Assembly: GCA_026874595.1 (NCBI GenBank)
Contig: JAPPUL010000073.1
Coordinates: forward strand, 583,973-647,972
Direction of reading: 5' to 3'
Origin: Sipunculus nudus
Lineage: Eukaryota > Annelida > Sipuncula > Golfingiida > Sipunculidae
DNA: 64,000 bases
Every line of letters starts with the position of its first letter. Position 1 is the stretch's first letter. The translations under genes were made by a program, and so were the position numbers. This document shows positions 1 through 9,296 of the stretch, piece after piece. The notes under the pieces were generated by a model, which saw nothing but the letters and a program-made list of their open reading frames with translations, was not told the DNA's origin and did no database searches.

Positions 1-37
1 ACCAAAACCCGATGTGCTACCATTACACTAGGGGAGA
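1..37 (-). tRNA. tRNA-Gln (TTG), partial
   Basis: The minus strand reads the 5' half of a tRNA that runs off the left edge of the window. It has a 7-nt acceptor strand starting at 37, T8-A9, a D arm whose GTGT/GCAC stem encloses AATGGTA, and an anticodon stem leading into the loop TTTTGGT. The TTG anticodon specifies glutamine. The 3' half, including the T arm, is outside the window. Confidence 0.85.
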
Positions 38-131
38 AGGTTCTCATACAATATAAAATATATTTCCCCTTTAGCAAACTATAAATTTTTTTTACTCTAA
101 ATCCAGTTTAAAAACACCCTAAAATATTTGA

Positions 132-677
132 TTATACGTTTCTTAAAAAGTTTAGATGCATCTTTGAACCTATAGGATATTTTGAGACCTCATTATATTT
201 TGCTGTCGGCTTCGATTCGTAATCTGTCTCCACCTCTCCACACACTTTGAAGTAGATTAACTGCCCTATCAACATCTCAGGGTATATCTTTACTGGCTGC
301 TTTACTGATATCTCTAAGGTCCATCTGTTCTTATACCCTATGTCTCCTTTGCCTGCTGTTGAATGAATATCTATCCCCAAACGCCCTATACTTGATTTGC
401 CTTCCAAAAATGGTACATGTTTTAACGTCTCTGTATATTCCTTTGTAACACCAAGATATAGCTTGCCAGGAACTATTATTACCCCTTCTTCCGATAATTC
501 AAATATCTTTAGCGGATTATCTTTCTTACAGTCTAGTACGTCATCTTCATATATCCCCATGTGCCCTCCAAGGTGCACATCGTAACTATTACTACCAAGA
601 CAACCCATATCAAAAGGATCTATTAATATATTCCCCTCTCCTATTTGTTTCAATATCTCTTTATCTGTCAATATCAT
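132..677 (-). CDS. dcd: dCTP deaminase family protein
   Basis: Deaminates dCTP to dUTP in the cytosol, supplying dUMP for thymidylate synthesis. Some family members also hydrolyse dUTP. The 181-residue length is normal for the family. The sequence shows the trimeric dUTPase/Dcd fold signature GKSSIGRLG (residues 93-101), a following STAGKGDIGY segment and a TLEIS motif whose Glu122 matches the catalytic glutamate. The ILIDPF and GSNSYDVHLG N-terminal motifs are also typical. I cannot tell from sequence alone whether it is mono- or bifunctional. It stands alone, between the tRNA-Gln fragment and the rnf cluster. Confidence 0.88.
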   Translation of the reverse strand: MILTDKEILKQIGEGNILIDPFDMGCLGSNSYDVHLGGHMGIYEDDVLDCKKDNPLKIFELSEEGVIIVPGKLYLGVTKEYTETLKHVPFLEGKSSIGRLGIDIHSTAGKGDIGYKNRWTLEISVKQPVKIYPEMLIGQLIYFKVCGEVETDYESKPTAKYNEVSKYPIGSKMHLNFLRNV

Positions 678-829
678 TCTTATATAAATCCATTTAGACC
701 TTTAAATACATCCTTATTATAGTTTCTCTGATTGATTATTTACCTTAGCCTATCCTTTCACGCCTAAACACTAGCCTCAAAAGCACTACATCTTATCCTT
801 CTTTCATCCTCTCTCTTTTAAGCCCTCTT

Positions 830-1786
830 TTAAGCCCCTACTACCTCTTTTTCTTCTTTCTTACTATCTTTACCCTCCTCATTTGCCATCTTATCAGATT
901 GCTGCTCCTTTGGAAAACTATTTGCCGCATTTAAAGCCTCCTCCTCTCTTACCTTAGCTAAGGCCACAACACTACGTTCTGACCACATCTCCTCTGGTAT
1001 CCAGGACTGTATAGAGTCAGTTGGACACACTACAAAGCAATCCTGGCATTCTGTACATTTATCATAATTAAATACTGCCAGATTGTCTTTCACATGTATT
1101 GCATCATAATCACACGCTTTCTCGCATAACTTACATGCCGTACACCCTACATTACAATAATTCTTTACCGGACCTGCTTTATCTAAAGAACTACATGAAT
1201 TGTATATCCTAGTCCGCGCCGGTACCATATCTATTATATCTTTAGGACATACCGGTAAGCACAATGTACACCCTGTACACTTGTCCTCTTCCACCACTAC
1301 ATCTAGATCCTTTGTTATATATATTGCATCAAATGCACATGCCCGAACACAACTCCCAAGCCCTATACACCCATACTCACATACCTTCGACCCTCCAAAA
1401 AGTGTTGCCGCCTGATTACAATCTGATACTCCATTATACAAATGCTTTTGTTTTGCTGTCTTTAAATCTCCACTGCATTGTATCCTTGCTATCATCCTCT
1501 CCCCTTCAACTACTTCCTTATCCAGCATCACTGCCAACTTCTTTATAAGCTTCTCTCCTCCAGGAGGACACAAGTCTATTGCTGCATTGTCATTTACAAG
1601 ACCTTCTGCGTATCCCGCACATCCAGGATAAGAACATGCCCCGCAGTTTGCCGTCGGCAATACGTCTTCTATCTTTTGTATCATAGGATTCTTTTCTACC
1701 GACAGTTTCTTATGCGCAAACGCAAGCACTAATCCAAAAAATAATGCCAGCAAACCAACAGATATTATTGCTCCTATTATTTCCAT
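830..1786 (-). CDS. rnfB: Rnf complex subunit RnfB (iron-sulfur protein)
   Basis: Iron-sulfur electron-entry subunit of the Rnf ferredoxin:NAD oxidoreductase, held at the cytoplasmic face by one N-terminal membrane helix (about residues 4-24). A proximal cluster motif follows with Cys48, Cys51, Cys56 and Cys73. Ferredoxin-type CxxCxxCxxxC motifs then start near Cys136 (variant spacing), Cys170, Cys215 and Cys244. The 318-residue protein ends in a hydrophilic Lys/Glu-rich tail. A strong AGGAGG sequence lies just upstream of the ATG. It is the last gene of the minus-strand order rnfD-rnfE-rnfA-rnfB. The number of binding motifs suggests extended electron wiring. Confidence 0.93.
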   Translation of the reverse strand: MEIIGAIISVGLLALFFGLVLAFAHKKLSVEKNPMIQKIEDVLPTANCGACSYPGCAGYAEGLVNDNAAIDLCPPGGEKLIKKLAVMLDKEVVEGERMIARIQCSGDLKTAKQKHLYNGVSDCNQAATLFGGSKVCEYGCIGLGSCVRACAFDAIYITKDLDVVVEEDKCTGCTLCLPVCPKDIIDMVPARTRIYNSCSSLDKAGPVKNYCNVGCTACKLCEKACDYDAIHVKDNLAVFNYDKCTECQDCFVVCPTDSIQSWIPEEMWSERSVVALAKVREEEALNAANSFPKEQQSDKMANEEGKDSKKEEKEVVGA

Positions 1787-1883
1787 CCCTAGCCTCCTAT
1801 TTCTTATATATTCTTTTAAACTACTATTCCATACAAATAGTTCCTTCTTTTACTTCTTTTACAACTTTTACAAAAATACCTAT

Positions 1884-2480
1884 TTACTCCATCCCTACTA
1901 AGTTTATAAATCCCTGGAAAGCAAGTGCCATCAATCCCGCTGCTATAAAAGTTACAGGTGCACCCTGAAATACCTTAGGCACATTTGCAAACTCAAGCTT
2001 CTCTCGTATTGATGCCATCAATATTATTGCAAGACTAAAACCTATCCCAGCGGCAAACCCTTGCGTTACTGACTTTATGAAATTAAAGCCATATAACTCT
2101 ATATACTGTACGTTAAACTGCGCAACCCCTAAAATTGCACAATTCGTTGTTATTAACGGCAAGTAGACTCCCAACGTTTTATACAAATTCGGCGAGAACT
2201 TCTCAAGTACCATCTCTACAAACTGGACCAACGACGCTATCACCAGTATGAACGCTATTGTATCAAGATATACTATATTTAGAGGTAATAATATAAATAC
2301 ATATATCATGTATGTTGCGGCTGAAGCTAACGTCATAACAAATGTTACCGCAAGACCCATCCCAACTGATGAGTCTATCTTCTTTGATACCCCAATAAAC
2401 GGACATAAACCCAAATATTTAGATAATACATAATTGTTTACCGTTATTGCAACTATCATTATTGCTACATATTCGTTCAT
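1884..2480 (-). CDS. rnfA: Rnf complex membrane subunit RnfA
   Basis: Integral membrane subunit of the Rnf complex, 198 residues with six predicted helices and the usual length. It opens with the conserved pattern NNYVLSKYLGLCPFIGVSK, and its paired conserved Cys/Asn residues fit the RnfA/RnfE half-repeat family, whose two members form the central membrane iron-sulfur site. A GAGG-like ribosome site precedes the ATG. It lies between rnfE and rnfB with short spacers, so it is probably cotranscribed with them. Confidence 0.94.
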   Translation of the reverse strand: MNEYVAIMIVAITVNNYVLSKYLGLCPFIGVSKKIDSSVGMGLAVTFVMTLASAATYMIYVFILLPLNIVYLDTIAFILVIASLVQFVEMVLEKFSPNLYKTLGVYLPLITTNCAILGVAQFNVQYIELYGFNFIKSVTQGFAAGIGFSLAIILMASIREKLEFANVPKVFQGAPVTFIAAGLMALAFQGFINLVGME

Positions 2481-2561
2481 AATTTCCTCGTTATTTACTC
2501 ATTATCGTCTTCTTATGCCAAGTTTACACCAAGTAAGCACAATCTCTACATAATATGACAA

Positions 2562-3266
2562 TTAACAGCTATGTTTAACTTCTTCCTCATCATCATCATC
2601 CTTAGGTGGTGGCAACTTCTCGCTTAGCCTATTAAATAATCCTATTATTAACCCTATAGCAATAAAGCCACCTGCAGGCAATATGAAAATCAACATGCTT
2701 GCAACCTCTCCTCCCGTCTGTAGGCCTAACATCTTTACAATACCTGTCAAATCATATACCACCCCAACATCTTCTCCGCCATACTTAAGCGAAAAGGTTA
2801 TCTTTCCCTCACCCAAAAACTCACGCACTACTGACAATACCGTTATAGCTATAGTAAATCCTATCCCCATCCCAAGCCCGTCTATAAACGACCTTCCTAT
2901 ACTGTTCTTGCTTGCAAAACCTTCTGCTCGACCCAATATCATACAATTTACCACTATAAGGGATATGAATACTCCCATCTCCTGATACAAATCTATTACA
3001 TAGGCGTTCATCAATAACTTTACTATTGTAACAAAACTTGCTATGACCATTATATATGCTGGAATCCGTATCTTGCTTGATACTATATTTCTTATTAACG
3101 AGACTACAACATTAGAACCAACAAGCACGAATGTAGTTGCAACACCCATTGCAAGTCCATTTATCGCCATGTTTGTTACTGCCAGGGCCGGACATAAACC
3201 AAGAAATAATGTATATACTGGATTCTCGCGTACAAACCCTCGCCAAAATACTGTGCTATTTGACAT
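2562..3266 (-). CDS. rnfE: Rnf complex membrane subunit RnfE
   Basis: Membrane subunit of the Rnf complex, 234 residues and paralogous to RnfA. The motif FLGLCPALAVT near residue 22 and a second conserved cysteine (VNCMILGRAEGFA) mark the RnfE/NqrD family. About six hydrophobic helices are followed by an acidic C-terminal tail (DDDDEEEV). In most rnf operons rnfG lies immediately upstream of rnfE. Here only a 150-bp spacer with short tandem repeats separates it from rnfD. Confidence 0.93.
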   Translation of the reverse strand: MSNSTVFWRGFVRENPVYTLFLGLCPALAVTNMAINGLAMGVATTFVLVGSNVVVSLIRNIVSSKIRIPAYIMVIASFVTIVKLLMNAYVIDLYQEMGVFISLIVVNCMILGRAEGFASKNSIGRSFIDGLGMGIGFTIAITVLSVVREFLGEGKITFSLKYGGEDVGVVYDLTGIVKMLGLQTGGEVASMLIFILPAGGFIAIGLIIGLFNRLSEKLPPPKDDDDEEEVKHSC

Positions 3267-3308
3267 AATGAAGCTGCCTTTATTTTAACTCTTATATTAA
3301 ATTCTTTA

Positions 3309-3352
3309 TTCTCTTATTATTCTCTTATTATTCTCTTATTATTCTCTTATTC
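3309..3352. repeat. 11-bp tandem repeat in the rnfD-rnfE spacer
   Basis: Four head-to-tail copies of TTCTCTTATTA, spaced exactly 11 bp. On the coding (minus) strand this is a purine-rich TAATAAGAGAA series located 43-86 bp upstream of the rnfE start. It is a candidate length-variable spacer. Its effect on expression is unknown. Confidence 0.85.
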
Positions 3353-3416
3353 CGTTAACTTAAGATTTTATGATTAAGAATTTAAAGCTCAAATATAACA
3401 TAAAAAAGAATCCTGT

Positions 3417-4748
3417 TTATATTGTTTTACGTTTTTTGTGTCCAAAAATACGAGGCGCTGTGTACTTATCTATTAACGGTGTGAAGAAGTTCATTATAAG
3501 TATCGCAAATGCAACCCCTTCTGGATATCCTCCATAAAGCCTTATTAGTATCGTCAAAAGCCCGCAAGATATCCCAAATATTATCTGCCCAACCTTTGTA
3601 AGTGGCGAGGTTACCATATCCGTTGCCATAAATAACGCTCCAAGTATCAAACCTCCTGACAAAATGTTGTACATAGCAAAATTTAAATGCTCTCCTCTCC
3701 CATCTCCTATAACATAGGCAAACAAAAATACTGTAACTATATACGTTAATGGTATTTCCCAGGTTATGTAATTCTTTATATATAAATAAATCCCACCAAG
3801 CAAAAGTAAAACAAAAGATACCTCTCCTATTGAACCACCTACATTCCCCAAAAATAAATCAAATAAACTATAACTATCATATGGCAATGGCTTAACACCT
3901 TCTGATACAGGATTTATATACTGTTTCATCATCTCAAGAGCTGTTGCCCCTGTTGTGCCATGAACTAAATAATAGTCTTGTGTATACATTAACCCCGGCC
4001 ATGACACCATTGCAAATACACGTCCGGCTATCGCTGGATTTAAAAAGTTTGTTCCAAGCCCACCAAAAAGATGTTTTATTATTACTATTGCAAATATACA
4101 ACTTATTATAGTTACAAAAAGTGGTACATAAGGCGGATTCATCATAGCTATCAATATCCCTGTTACCGCCGCACTCCCATCCCAAGCACTTACCCTTTGT
4201 TTTCTAAATACATTTATTAGCCACTCCGTGATCATTGATACTAAAACTCCGGCTATTAGGTGCTGCAATGGTTTGCTATATAATAGGCTTAGGTAGATGG
4301 GATTTGCCGATAATAACTCCTCTTTGTACGTAAATACTAAAGAACCTTCTAAAAACTTAAGCTGTATTCCAAATGTGAAATACAATATCCCCCATATGTA
4401 TGCAGGCAAAAGCGTTGCAAACACTATCCACATTATCTTCCTTATACTGTCTTTTGAAAATACATGTGGTGATGAAGTTACTGCAAGCTCGGGGACATTC
4501 CAATCTTTAGGCTTTTGCTTTTTATACTTTAGCGGCTTTGGCCCTTTGTCCTTACCCTTTTTACCTTCTTTGCTTTCCCTGCCTTCTTCCTTACTGTCTT
4601 CTTTGCCTTTTGGCTTTCTATCCGAGCTTATCTCTTTATCACTATATTCAGATTTAACAGATTCAGATTTCCTACTCTCTTCGGGAGGAGGCGTCTTTCT
4701 TTTTTCATTAGAAAGCTCTCCTGATGATTCTGTATCACTATCGCTCAT
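3417..4748 (-). CDS. rnfD: Rnf complex membrane subunit RnfD with charged N-terminal extension
   Basis: FMN-bearing membrane subunit of the Rnf pump. The RnfD/NqrB core begins near residue 90 and holds many transmembrane helices. The HGTTGATALEMM segment contains Thr269 in the S/T-G-A-T flavinylation signature used to attach FMN covalently. The first 85 or so residues are an unusual low-complexity stretch of Lys, Glu, Ser and Asp that ordinary RnfD proteins (about 320-350 residues) lack, giving 443 residues here. It is the first gene of the cluster in transcription order. The rnfC gene that normally precedes it is absent, replaced by the divergent smpB. Confidence 0.92.
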   Translation of the reverse strand: MSDSDTESSGELSNEKRKTPPPEESRKSESVKSEYSDKEISSDRKPKGKEDSKEEGRESKEGKKGKDKGPKPLKYKKQKPKDWNVPELAVTSSPHVFSKDSIRKIMWIVFATLLPAYIWGILYFTFGIQLKFLEGSLVFTYKEELLSANPIYLSLLYSKPLQHLIAGVLVSMITEWLINVFRKQRVSAWDGSAAVTGILIAMMNPPYVPLFVTIISCIFAIVIIKHLFGGLGTNFLNPAIAGRVFAMVSWPGLMYTQDYYLVHGTTGATALEMMKQYINPVSEGVKPLPYDSYSLFDLFLGNVGGSIGEVSFVLLLLGGIYLYIKNYITWEIPLTYIVTVFLFAYVIGDGRGEHLNFAMYNILSGGLILGALFMATDMVTSPLTKVGQIIFGISCGLLTILIRLYGGYPEGVAFAILIMNFFTPLIDKYTAPRIFGHKKRKTI

Positions 4749-4996
4749 AAAAACCGCCCTTAAATATGCTATTAGACAAAGCTAAAATAATATAAAGTAT
4801 ATAATATATTGTCAATTACTTTTTACATTAGAACTTGCTATCTTAAAGCTTTAGAATAACTTGACTTTAAGGTGATATTCTTTTTATCCTATTTCTTATT
4901 CTCTTTCTTGTTAACTATTATATTTTATTAATAAATTTAAGGAACTAAATCTAAGAAACTACTTAATGTAGCATAAAGCATAAGGACTACATATTT

Positions 4997-5446
4997 ATGA
5001 GTATAAAAAAGATTGCCACAAACAAAAAAGCTTTATTTGATTATGAGATACTTGAAAAGCTTGAGGCTGGAGTTGTCCTTCTTGGGACCGAGGTTAAATC
5101 TATACGAGAAGGTAAAGTTAATCTAAAAGACAGCTTTGTAAAGTTCTTTGGAAAGGAGCTTTGGGCATTAAATATACATATAAGTCCTTACAGTTTCGGC
5201 AATAGAAATAATCACGAGCCAAGTCGAACGAGAAAACTTCTGCTTAACAAAAGAGAAATCCTAAAGCTTGAAAAAAAGATAAAAGAACGGGGCTTTACAA
5301 TAATACCAATAAAGCTCTACATTAAAGGCCAACGTGTTAAACTTGAGATTGCTCTTTGCAGAGGCAAGAAACTTTATGATAAAAGACAAAGTATTAAAAA
5401 AAGAGAACAGGATAGAGAAATGGCTAGGTTACGTAAAAATTATTAA
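4997..5446 (+). CDS. smpB: SsrA-binding protein SmpB
   Basis: Small RNA-binding protein that delivers tmRNA to stalled ribosomes for trans-translation. The 149-residue length fits. The conserved blocks are present: NKKALFDYEILEKLEAGVVL, LLGTEVKSIREGKVNLKDSF, ENELWALNIHI-like and the basic KLYDKRQSIKKRE C-terminal tail that enters the ribosomal A site. It is the first gene of a three-gene plus-strand group ending in pspA and is divergent from rnfD. No tmRNA gene is seen in this window. Confidence 0.97.
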   Translation: MSIKKIATNKKALFDYEILEKLEAGVVLLGTEVKSIREGKVNLKDSFVKFFGKELWALNIHISPYSFGNRNNHEPSRTRKLLLNKREILKLEKKIKERGFTIIPIKLYIKGQRVKLEIALCRGKKLYDKRQSIKKREQDREMARLRKNY

Positions 5447-5517
5447 TTATATTTTCCCTTTAACATTTAGAGTTCTTATATCTTAAATAAAGATATTTTA
5501 ATGGAGCAATAGTTATT

Positions 5518-5904
5518 ATGAAAGATATACAAGAGAAGGTAGTTGACTACTTTATGAGCCTTAGGCTTGACTATGAAGAGATTGCAGATGGGATGTGGGT
5601 TATACATGATGAATTTGACAATATTAATAACCTTGTTGTCTCAATAGAAGATCCACTTTTAATATTTAGAGTCAAACTTATGCAAATACCAAATAAAAAT
5701 CGTGAAGGCTTTTATGAGAAACTACTTCGGTTAAATTCTGAGAGTCTCGTACATGGAGCTTATGCGCTTGAGCAAGATGGTGTTGTTATTGTTGATACGC
5801 TTGAGCTTGAAAATCTGGATCTAAATGAGTTTCAAGCCTCTTTGGATTCAATATTTATGGCTATCCGAGAGGATTACAAGGTATTGTCAAGCTATTCAAA
5901 ATAA
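5518..5904 (+). CDS. YbjN/CesT-like chaperone-fold protein
   Basis: A 128-residue acidic soluble protein. Its pattern of a short helix, several beta strands and a terminal helix resembles the YbjN / type III secretion chaperone-like (CesT) fold. Examples are GMWVIHDEF, RVKLMQIP, FYEKLLRLNSESLVHGAYAL and VIVDTLELENLDLNEF. Such genes are often found directly before pspA, as here with 51 bp between them. It has a GGAG ribosome site about 10 nt before the ATG. A role with PspA in envelope stress is inferred from position only. Confidence 0.6.
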   Translation: MKDIQEKVVDYFMSLRLDYEEIADGMWVIHDEFDNINNLVVSIEDPLLIFRVKLMQIPNKNREGFYEKLLRLNSESLVHGAYALEQDGVVIVDTLELENLDLNEFQASLDSIFMAIREDYKVLSSYSK

Positions 5905-5955
5905 CTTATTAGATTATATAGACAAAATAACATAAATAAATGGAGCTTATAAAAC

Positions 5956-6642
5956 ATGGGTATACTAGACAGGTTTATGACAGTTGTAAAGTCAAACTTA
6001 AATGATTTAATTAGTAAATCAGAAGATCCTAAGAAGATGCTTGAACAGATAATACTTGATATGAATAAGCAGCTTAATAAGGTTAAAACAGAGGTTGCTC
6101 AAGCTATAGCAGATGAAAAACGTATACAAAAGCAATTTCATGAAAGTCAAAAACAAGCAAAAACTTGGGAACAGCGTGCTATGCTTGCGGTAGAAAAAGG
6201 TGATGACACCTTAGCGATGGAGGCTCTTGCAAAACAAGAAAAAACCTCACTTGAAGCACGGCAATATGAAGAACAGTGGTTAAGTCAAAAAACTGTTGTT
6301 GATAAATTAAAGGAAGGTTTGAAAGAGCTTAATAACAAGCTGCAAGAGGCGCAACGAAAGAAAAACTTACTTATTGCAAGACAAAAAAGAGCTGAGGCAC
6401 AAAGTAGGATATCTAAAACTATGTCAAGCCTTACTGATACTTCTGCGTATGACTCTTTTGCCCGAATGGAAGAGAAGGTAAATGCCATAGAGGCAAGAGC
6501 TGAGGCTGATAGTGAAATTACAAACACTCTTGCTGGAAGTGATTTAGAGGGTAAATTTAAAGCCTTAGAAGGAGGCTCGTCAGAGTCAGGGCATATGAGC
6601 GATAAACTAGCTGCCCTTAAGGCTAAGATGAATAAAAGCTAA
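5956..6642 (+). CDS. pspA: Phage shock protein A / IM30 family protein
   Basis: Peripheral inner-membrane protein of the ESCRT-III-like PspA/Vipp1 family that assembles on damaged membranes. The family start GILDRFMTVVKSNLNDLISKSEDP is followed by KMLEQIILDMN and long amphipathic coiled coil across almost all of its 228 residues. A Gly/Ser-rich linker precedes the final helix (MSDKLAALKAKM). The length is typical. It is the last gene of the smpB group. The usual pspBC and pspF partners are not visible nearby. Confidence 0.93.
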   Translation: MGILDRFMTVVKSNLNDLISKSEDPKKMLEQIILDMNKQLNKVKTEVAQAIADEKRIQKQFHESQKQAKTWEQRAMLAVEKGDDTLAMEALAKQEKTSLEARQYEEQWLSQKTVVDKLKEGLKELNNKLQEAQRKKNLLIARQKRAEAQSRISKTMSSLTDTSAYDSFARMEEKVNAIEARAEADSEITNTLAGSDLEGKFKALEGGSSESGHMSDKLAALKAKMNKS

Positions 6643-6660
6643 AACACTTATACATAATAA

Positions 6661-7290
6661 TTACAAGTTTATATTGGCTACATACTCACGTGCATTTTCT
6701 TCCAAAAGCTTATAATCCTTATTCTCTAAAATAGATTGGGTAATAAGACTTGAAGATACTCCAAGTGCAAAGACCCCTGCTTTTAAGTATTCTCTTAAAT
6801 TAGATAGCTGTATTCCGCCTGTTGGCATAAAATTGATATTAGGAAAAACGTCTTTTAATGACTTAATATAAGAGGGGCCTCCCATACTTGCCACAGGAAA
6901 TATCTTTGTCAACTCAACATTAAAACTCGCAGCACTCATAACCTCACTCGGCGTTAAACATCCAGGTATTGTTAATACAAAGTCTTTTTTCGATAAAGTT
7001 ATTATATCTTTATCCGTATGTGGAGAGACTATAAAACAAGCTCCTGCATCTAGGGACTTTCTTACACTAAGACTATCCAAAGCCGTTCCAACACCAACAA
7101 ATAAATCTTGTCTACGTAAATAACTAACCAAATTTATAGCATCATACGACAATAAAGATACTTCTATAACCTTAATCCCTCCCGCCAAAAGAGACTCTAT
7201 TATCTTAAGAGCATCATGTTCTTGGGAAAGTCTTATTACTGGAACTATTTTATGCCTAAACAGCAAAGATAATGCTTCTTTTTTATCCAC
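6661..7290 (-). CDS. eda: KDPG/KHG aldolase
   Basis: Class I aldolase that splits 2-keto-3-deoxy-6-phosphogluconate into pyruvate and glyceraldehyde 3-phosphate (Entner-Doudoroff) or cleaves 4-hydroxy-2-oxoglutarate. A TIM-barrel protein of 209 residues. Glu43 in VIEVS and Lys129 in ELTKIFP correspond to the general-base and Schiff-base residues. The GVGT and FMPTGG phosphate-site loops are present. The start is a GTG that immediately follows the TAA of the upstream 632-residue gene, which implies translational coupling. No 6-phosphogluconate dehydratase (edd) is in the window, so its pathway cannot be fixed. Confidence 0.9.
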   Translation of the reverse strand: MDKKEALSLLFRHKIVPVIRLSQEHDALKIIESLLAGGIKVIEVSLLSYDAINLVSYLRRQDLFVGVGTALDSLSVRKSLDAGACFIVSPHTDKDIITLSKKDFVLTIPGCLTPSEVMSAASFNVELTKIFPVASMGGPSYIKSLKDVFPNINFMPTGGIQLSNLREYLKAGVFALGVSSSLITQSILENKDYKLLEENAREYVANINL

Positions 7291-9189
7291 TTATTGCTCA
7301 ACCCGGGCCTTAAGACTAATATAGTGATCCATATGCGATATAATAGAATCCTTTGCTCTGTAACGTCGTGATATGTCATCTTCTCGTAGGAAATATATTA
7401 GATTAAGAGTAAAACTTACTATGTCTTTTATAACTTCTATCACGCTTTTATCACTTAGTAATGGATGCAATATTATCTTTTCGTTTGCGTAGGGAATTAA
7501 ACGTCCTTGCCCATCATCTGTATATTCTATTGCCTCATCTTTCGTCTTATAGGCTTTTAAAAGCTCTTCTCCCCTAAGACCACTTGAAATATCATGCAAA
7601 TAAAGTATCCTGCTAAGCTTATAACCTATACTCTTATATATTAAAACCATACTCTCAACTATTCGACACTCATTCTCCTCTTCCTCATTAGGTAAGGCCT
7701 GGCTTGCTGTGTATAGCAAATATTTATCCAGACTTAATGGCCCGATGCTCCCAATCCCTATCCTCTTGAAACTAAGTTCTTCCAATTGATTAATATCATA
7801 TCTTAAAAACGTCTTACTAAATACTATAATACTCTTTTTAGCATCTTCTCCCCCAACGTATACTTGTCCCCTTATAAAATCACCATAATGGGCTATGAAT
7901 CCTTTAGATAACTGCCTCATTACTCCAGCTACATCCCTATAAAAACTATTAAACGGATTTACATTATATGCTCTACTCTTTCCATAAGTCTTTCCATAAG
8001 ATTGGCTTTTTATTTGTACATGATATTCATAATTCGCTATTCTATTAAATAATTCTATCCAGCCCTTACCCGGCTCACTATATAAGCCTTCCTTGACTTT
8101 TATATCGCTTGATACACTTATATTCTGCAGAAAGAAAAGCTCACCCTCAAGCTCTTCTAACGCTTCGTCTACCTCTTCTATAAAACGACTTACCCTATGC
8201 TTTACTATATCATCGAATATAAACTTATCTTCTTCTATCTTTCCTATATCATAATGTTCATATAACTCAGATAGATTGACAAATCTATTATAATAAAGTC
8301 CGTATTCCGCTAAAATTGCATTACAAAACGACAAGTCTCGCATGTCTATATTTACCATCTTCTCTACTGTCGATACCGTCTTACTCACCGTCTTACCATA
8401 CTGACTATGATTTTCTAACAATTTGTATAATGTCGTCTTTAAACCTTCTCGATAGCTCCCCCGAGACAAAACCTTTAAATAAGGCTTTACAAATAAATCT
8501 ATTATCCTTAAATTCCTATATACCGTGTTCCCCCGCTTTATAAGCCCTCCAAGCCGTGCAAACAATGATACAAATTCATAAAATGTCACAACTACATTAT
8601 AAGAAAGAGGATTAAGCTCCTTCCAACCGTTTAATACCACATAGTGCACTTCCTTTTGCACACTCTCCTTTACATACCTACTAAATTCACTCCACAAAAG
8701 TAGTGCCTCGCCTGACTCTCTTTTCTTTAATCCAAAAAAATCAAAGCTAATTGTCTTTGTTCGCTCTCCAAACTGGATTAAACGTGGTCGGCTAAATAGT
8801 ACATAATTTAAGAATGTATTTGCTACTAGCTTTTTCTTCTTCTCTTTTGATTTAGCATCTTTTATTTTTTTTGTTTTAGTATCTTTTGATTCAGCATCGC
8901 CTTTCCCTACAATCCCTAAGCTAACGGCTTCATAGCCTAGCTCAGAAACACTTATTCCTTCCTCGTATGCAATATCAAGTTGTTCTATCTTTTGTATCCG
9001 CGTTACTATTGAATCTTCTTTCTCCACTATCTCTTTTATCAAATTTTGTAAATCTATTGGCCGATTCTTCTTATACAGTGCCACAAACTTTAAGTAACTA
9101 TCTAAGTTTGATACTAGCTTACGACCTACACTATCATCCTTCTCAACAACCCCATGGAGCACCTTTGAGTATTCTTCCCTAACATTCAA
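7291..9189 (-). CDS. Large hypothetical protein, DUF5312-like (spirochaetal family)
   Basis: A 632-residue soluble-looking protein with no signal peptide or membrane helix. A basic Lys-rich linker (about residues 98-120) separates a helical N-terminal part from a long alpha/beta region that begins NTFLNYVLFSRPRLIQFGER. My recollection is that this arrangement matches DUF5312, a family described from spirochaetes. I assign no function. It sits between the giant coiled-coil gene and eda, all on the minus strand, with eda abutting its stop codon. The family call is the main support for a spirochaete-like host and should be tested with a profile search. Confidence 0.5.
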   Translation of the reverse strand: MNVREEYSKVLHGVVEKDDSVGRKLVSNLDSYLKFVALYKKNRPIDLQNLIKEIVEKEDSIVTRIQKIEQLDIAYEEGISVSELGYEAVSLGIVGKGDAESKDTKTKKIKDAKSKEKKKKLVANTFLNYVLFSRPRLIQFGERTKTISFDFFGLKKRESGEALLLWSEFSRYVKESVQKEVHYVVLNGWKELNPLSYNVVVTFYEFVSLFARLGGLIKRGNTVYRNLRIIDLFVKPYLKVLSRGSYREGLKTTLYKLLENHSQYGKTVSKTVSTVEKMVNIDMRDLSFCNAILAEYGLYYNRFVNLSELYEHYDIGKIEEDKFIFDDIVKHRVSRFIEEVDEALEELEGELFFLQNISVSSDIKVKEGLYSEPGKGWIELFNRIANYEYHVQIKSQSYGKTYGKSRAYNVNPFNSFYRDVAGVMRQLSKGFIAHYGDFIRGQVYVGGEDAKKSIIVFSKTFLRYDINQLEELSFKRIGIGSIGPLSLDKYLLYTASQALPNEEEENECRIVESMVLIYKSIGYKLSRILYLHDISSGLRGEELLKAYKTKDEAIEYTDDGQGRLIPYANEKIILHPLLSDKSVIEVIKDIVSFTLNLIYFLREDDISRRYRAKDSIISHMDHYISLKARVEQ

Positions 9190-9296
9190 TATTACACTCC
9201 AAATATAACTTTCTTTAGAATTATTCCATAATCTTTTATGACTTTACTTTAGGACTAGATAACACTTTAAAAATTACAAATATGCAACTTTTTAAG

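Noticed and set aside
4297-4785. 162-residue plus-strand frame over the start of rnfD
   Set aside because: It is a Ser/Leu/Pro-rich shadow opposite the low-complexity charged region of rnfD, without its own ribosome site or family pattern.
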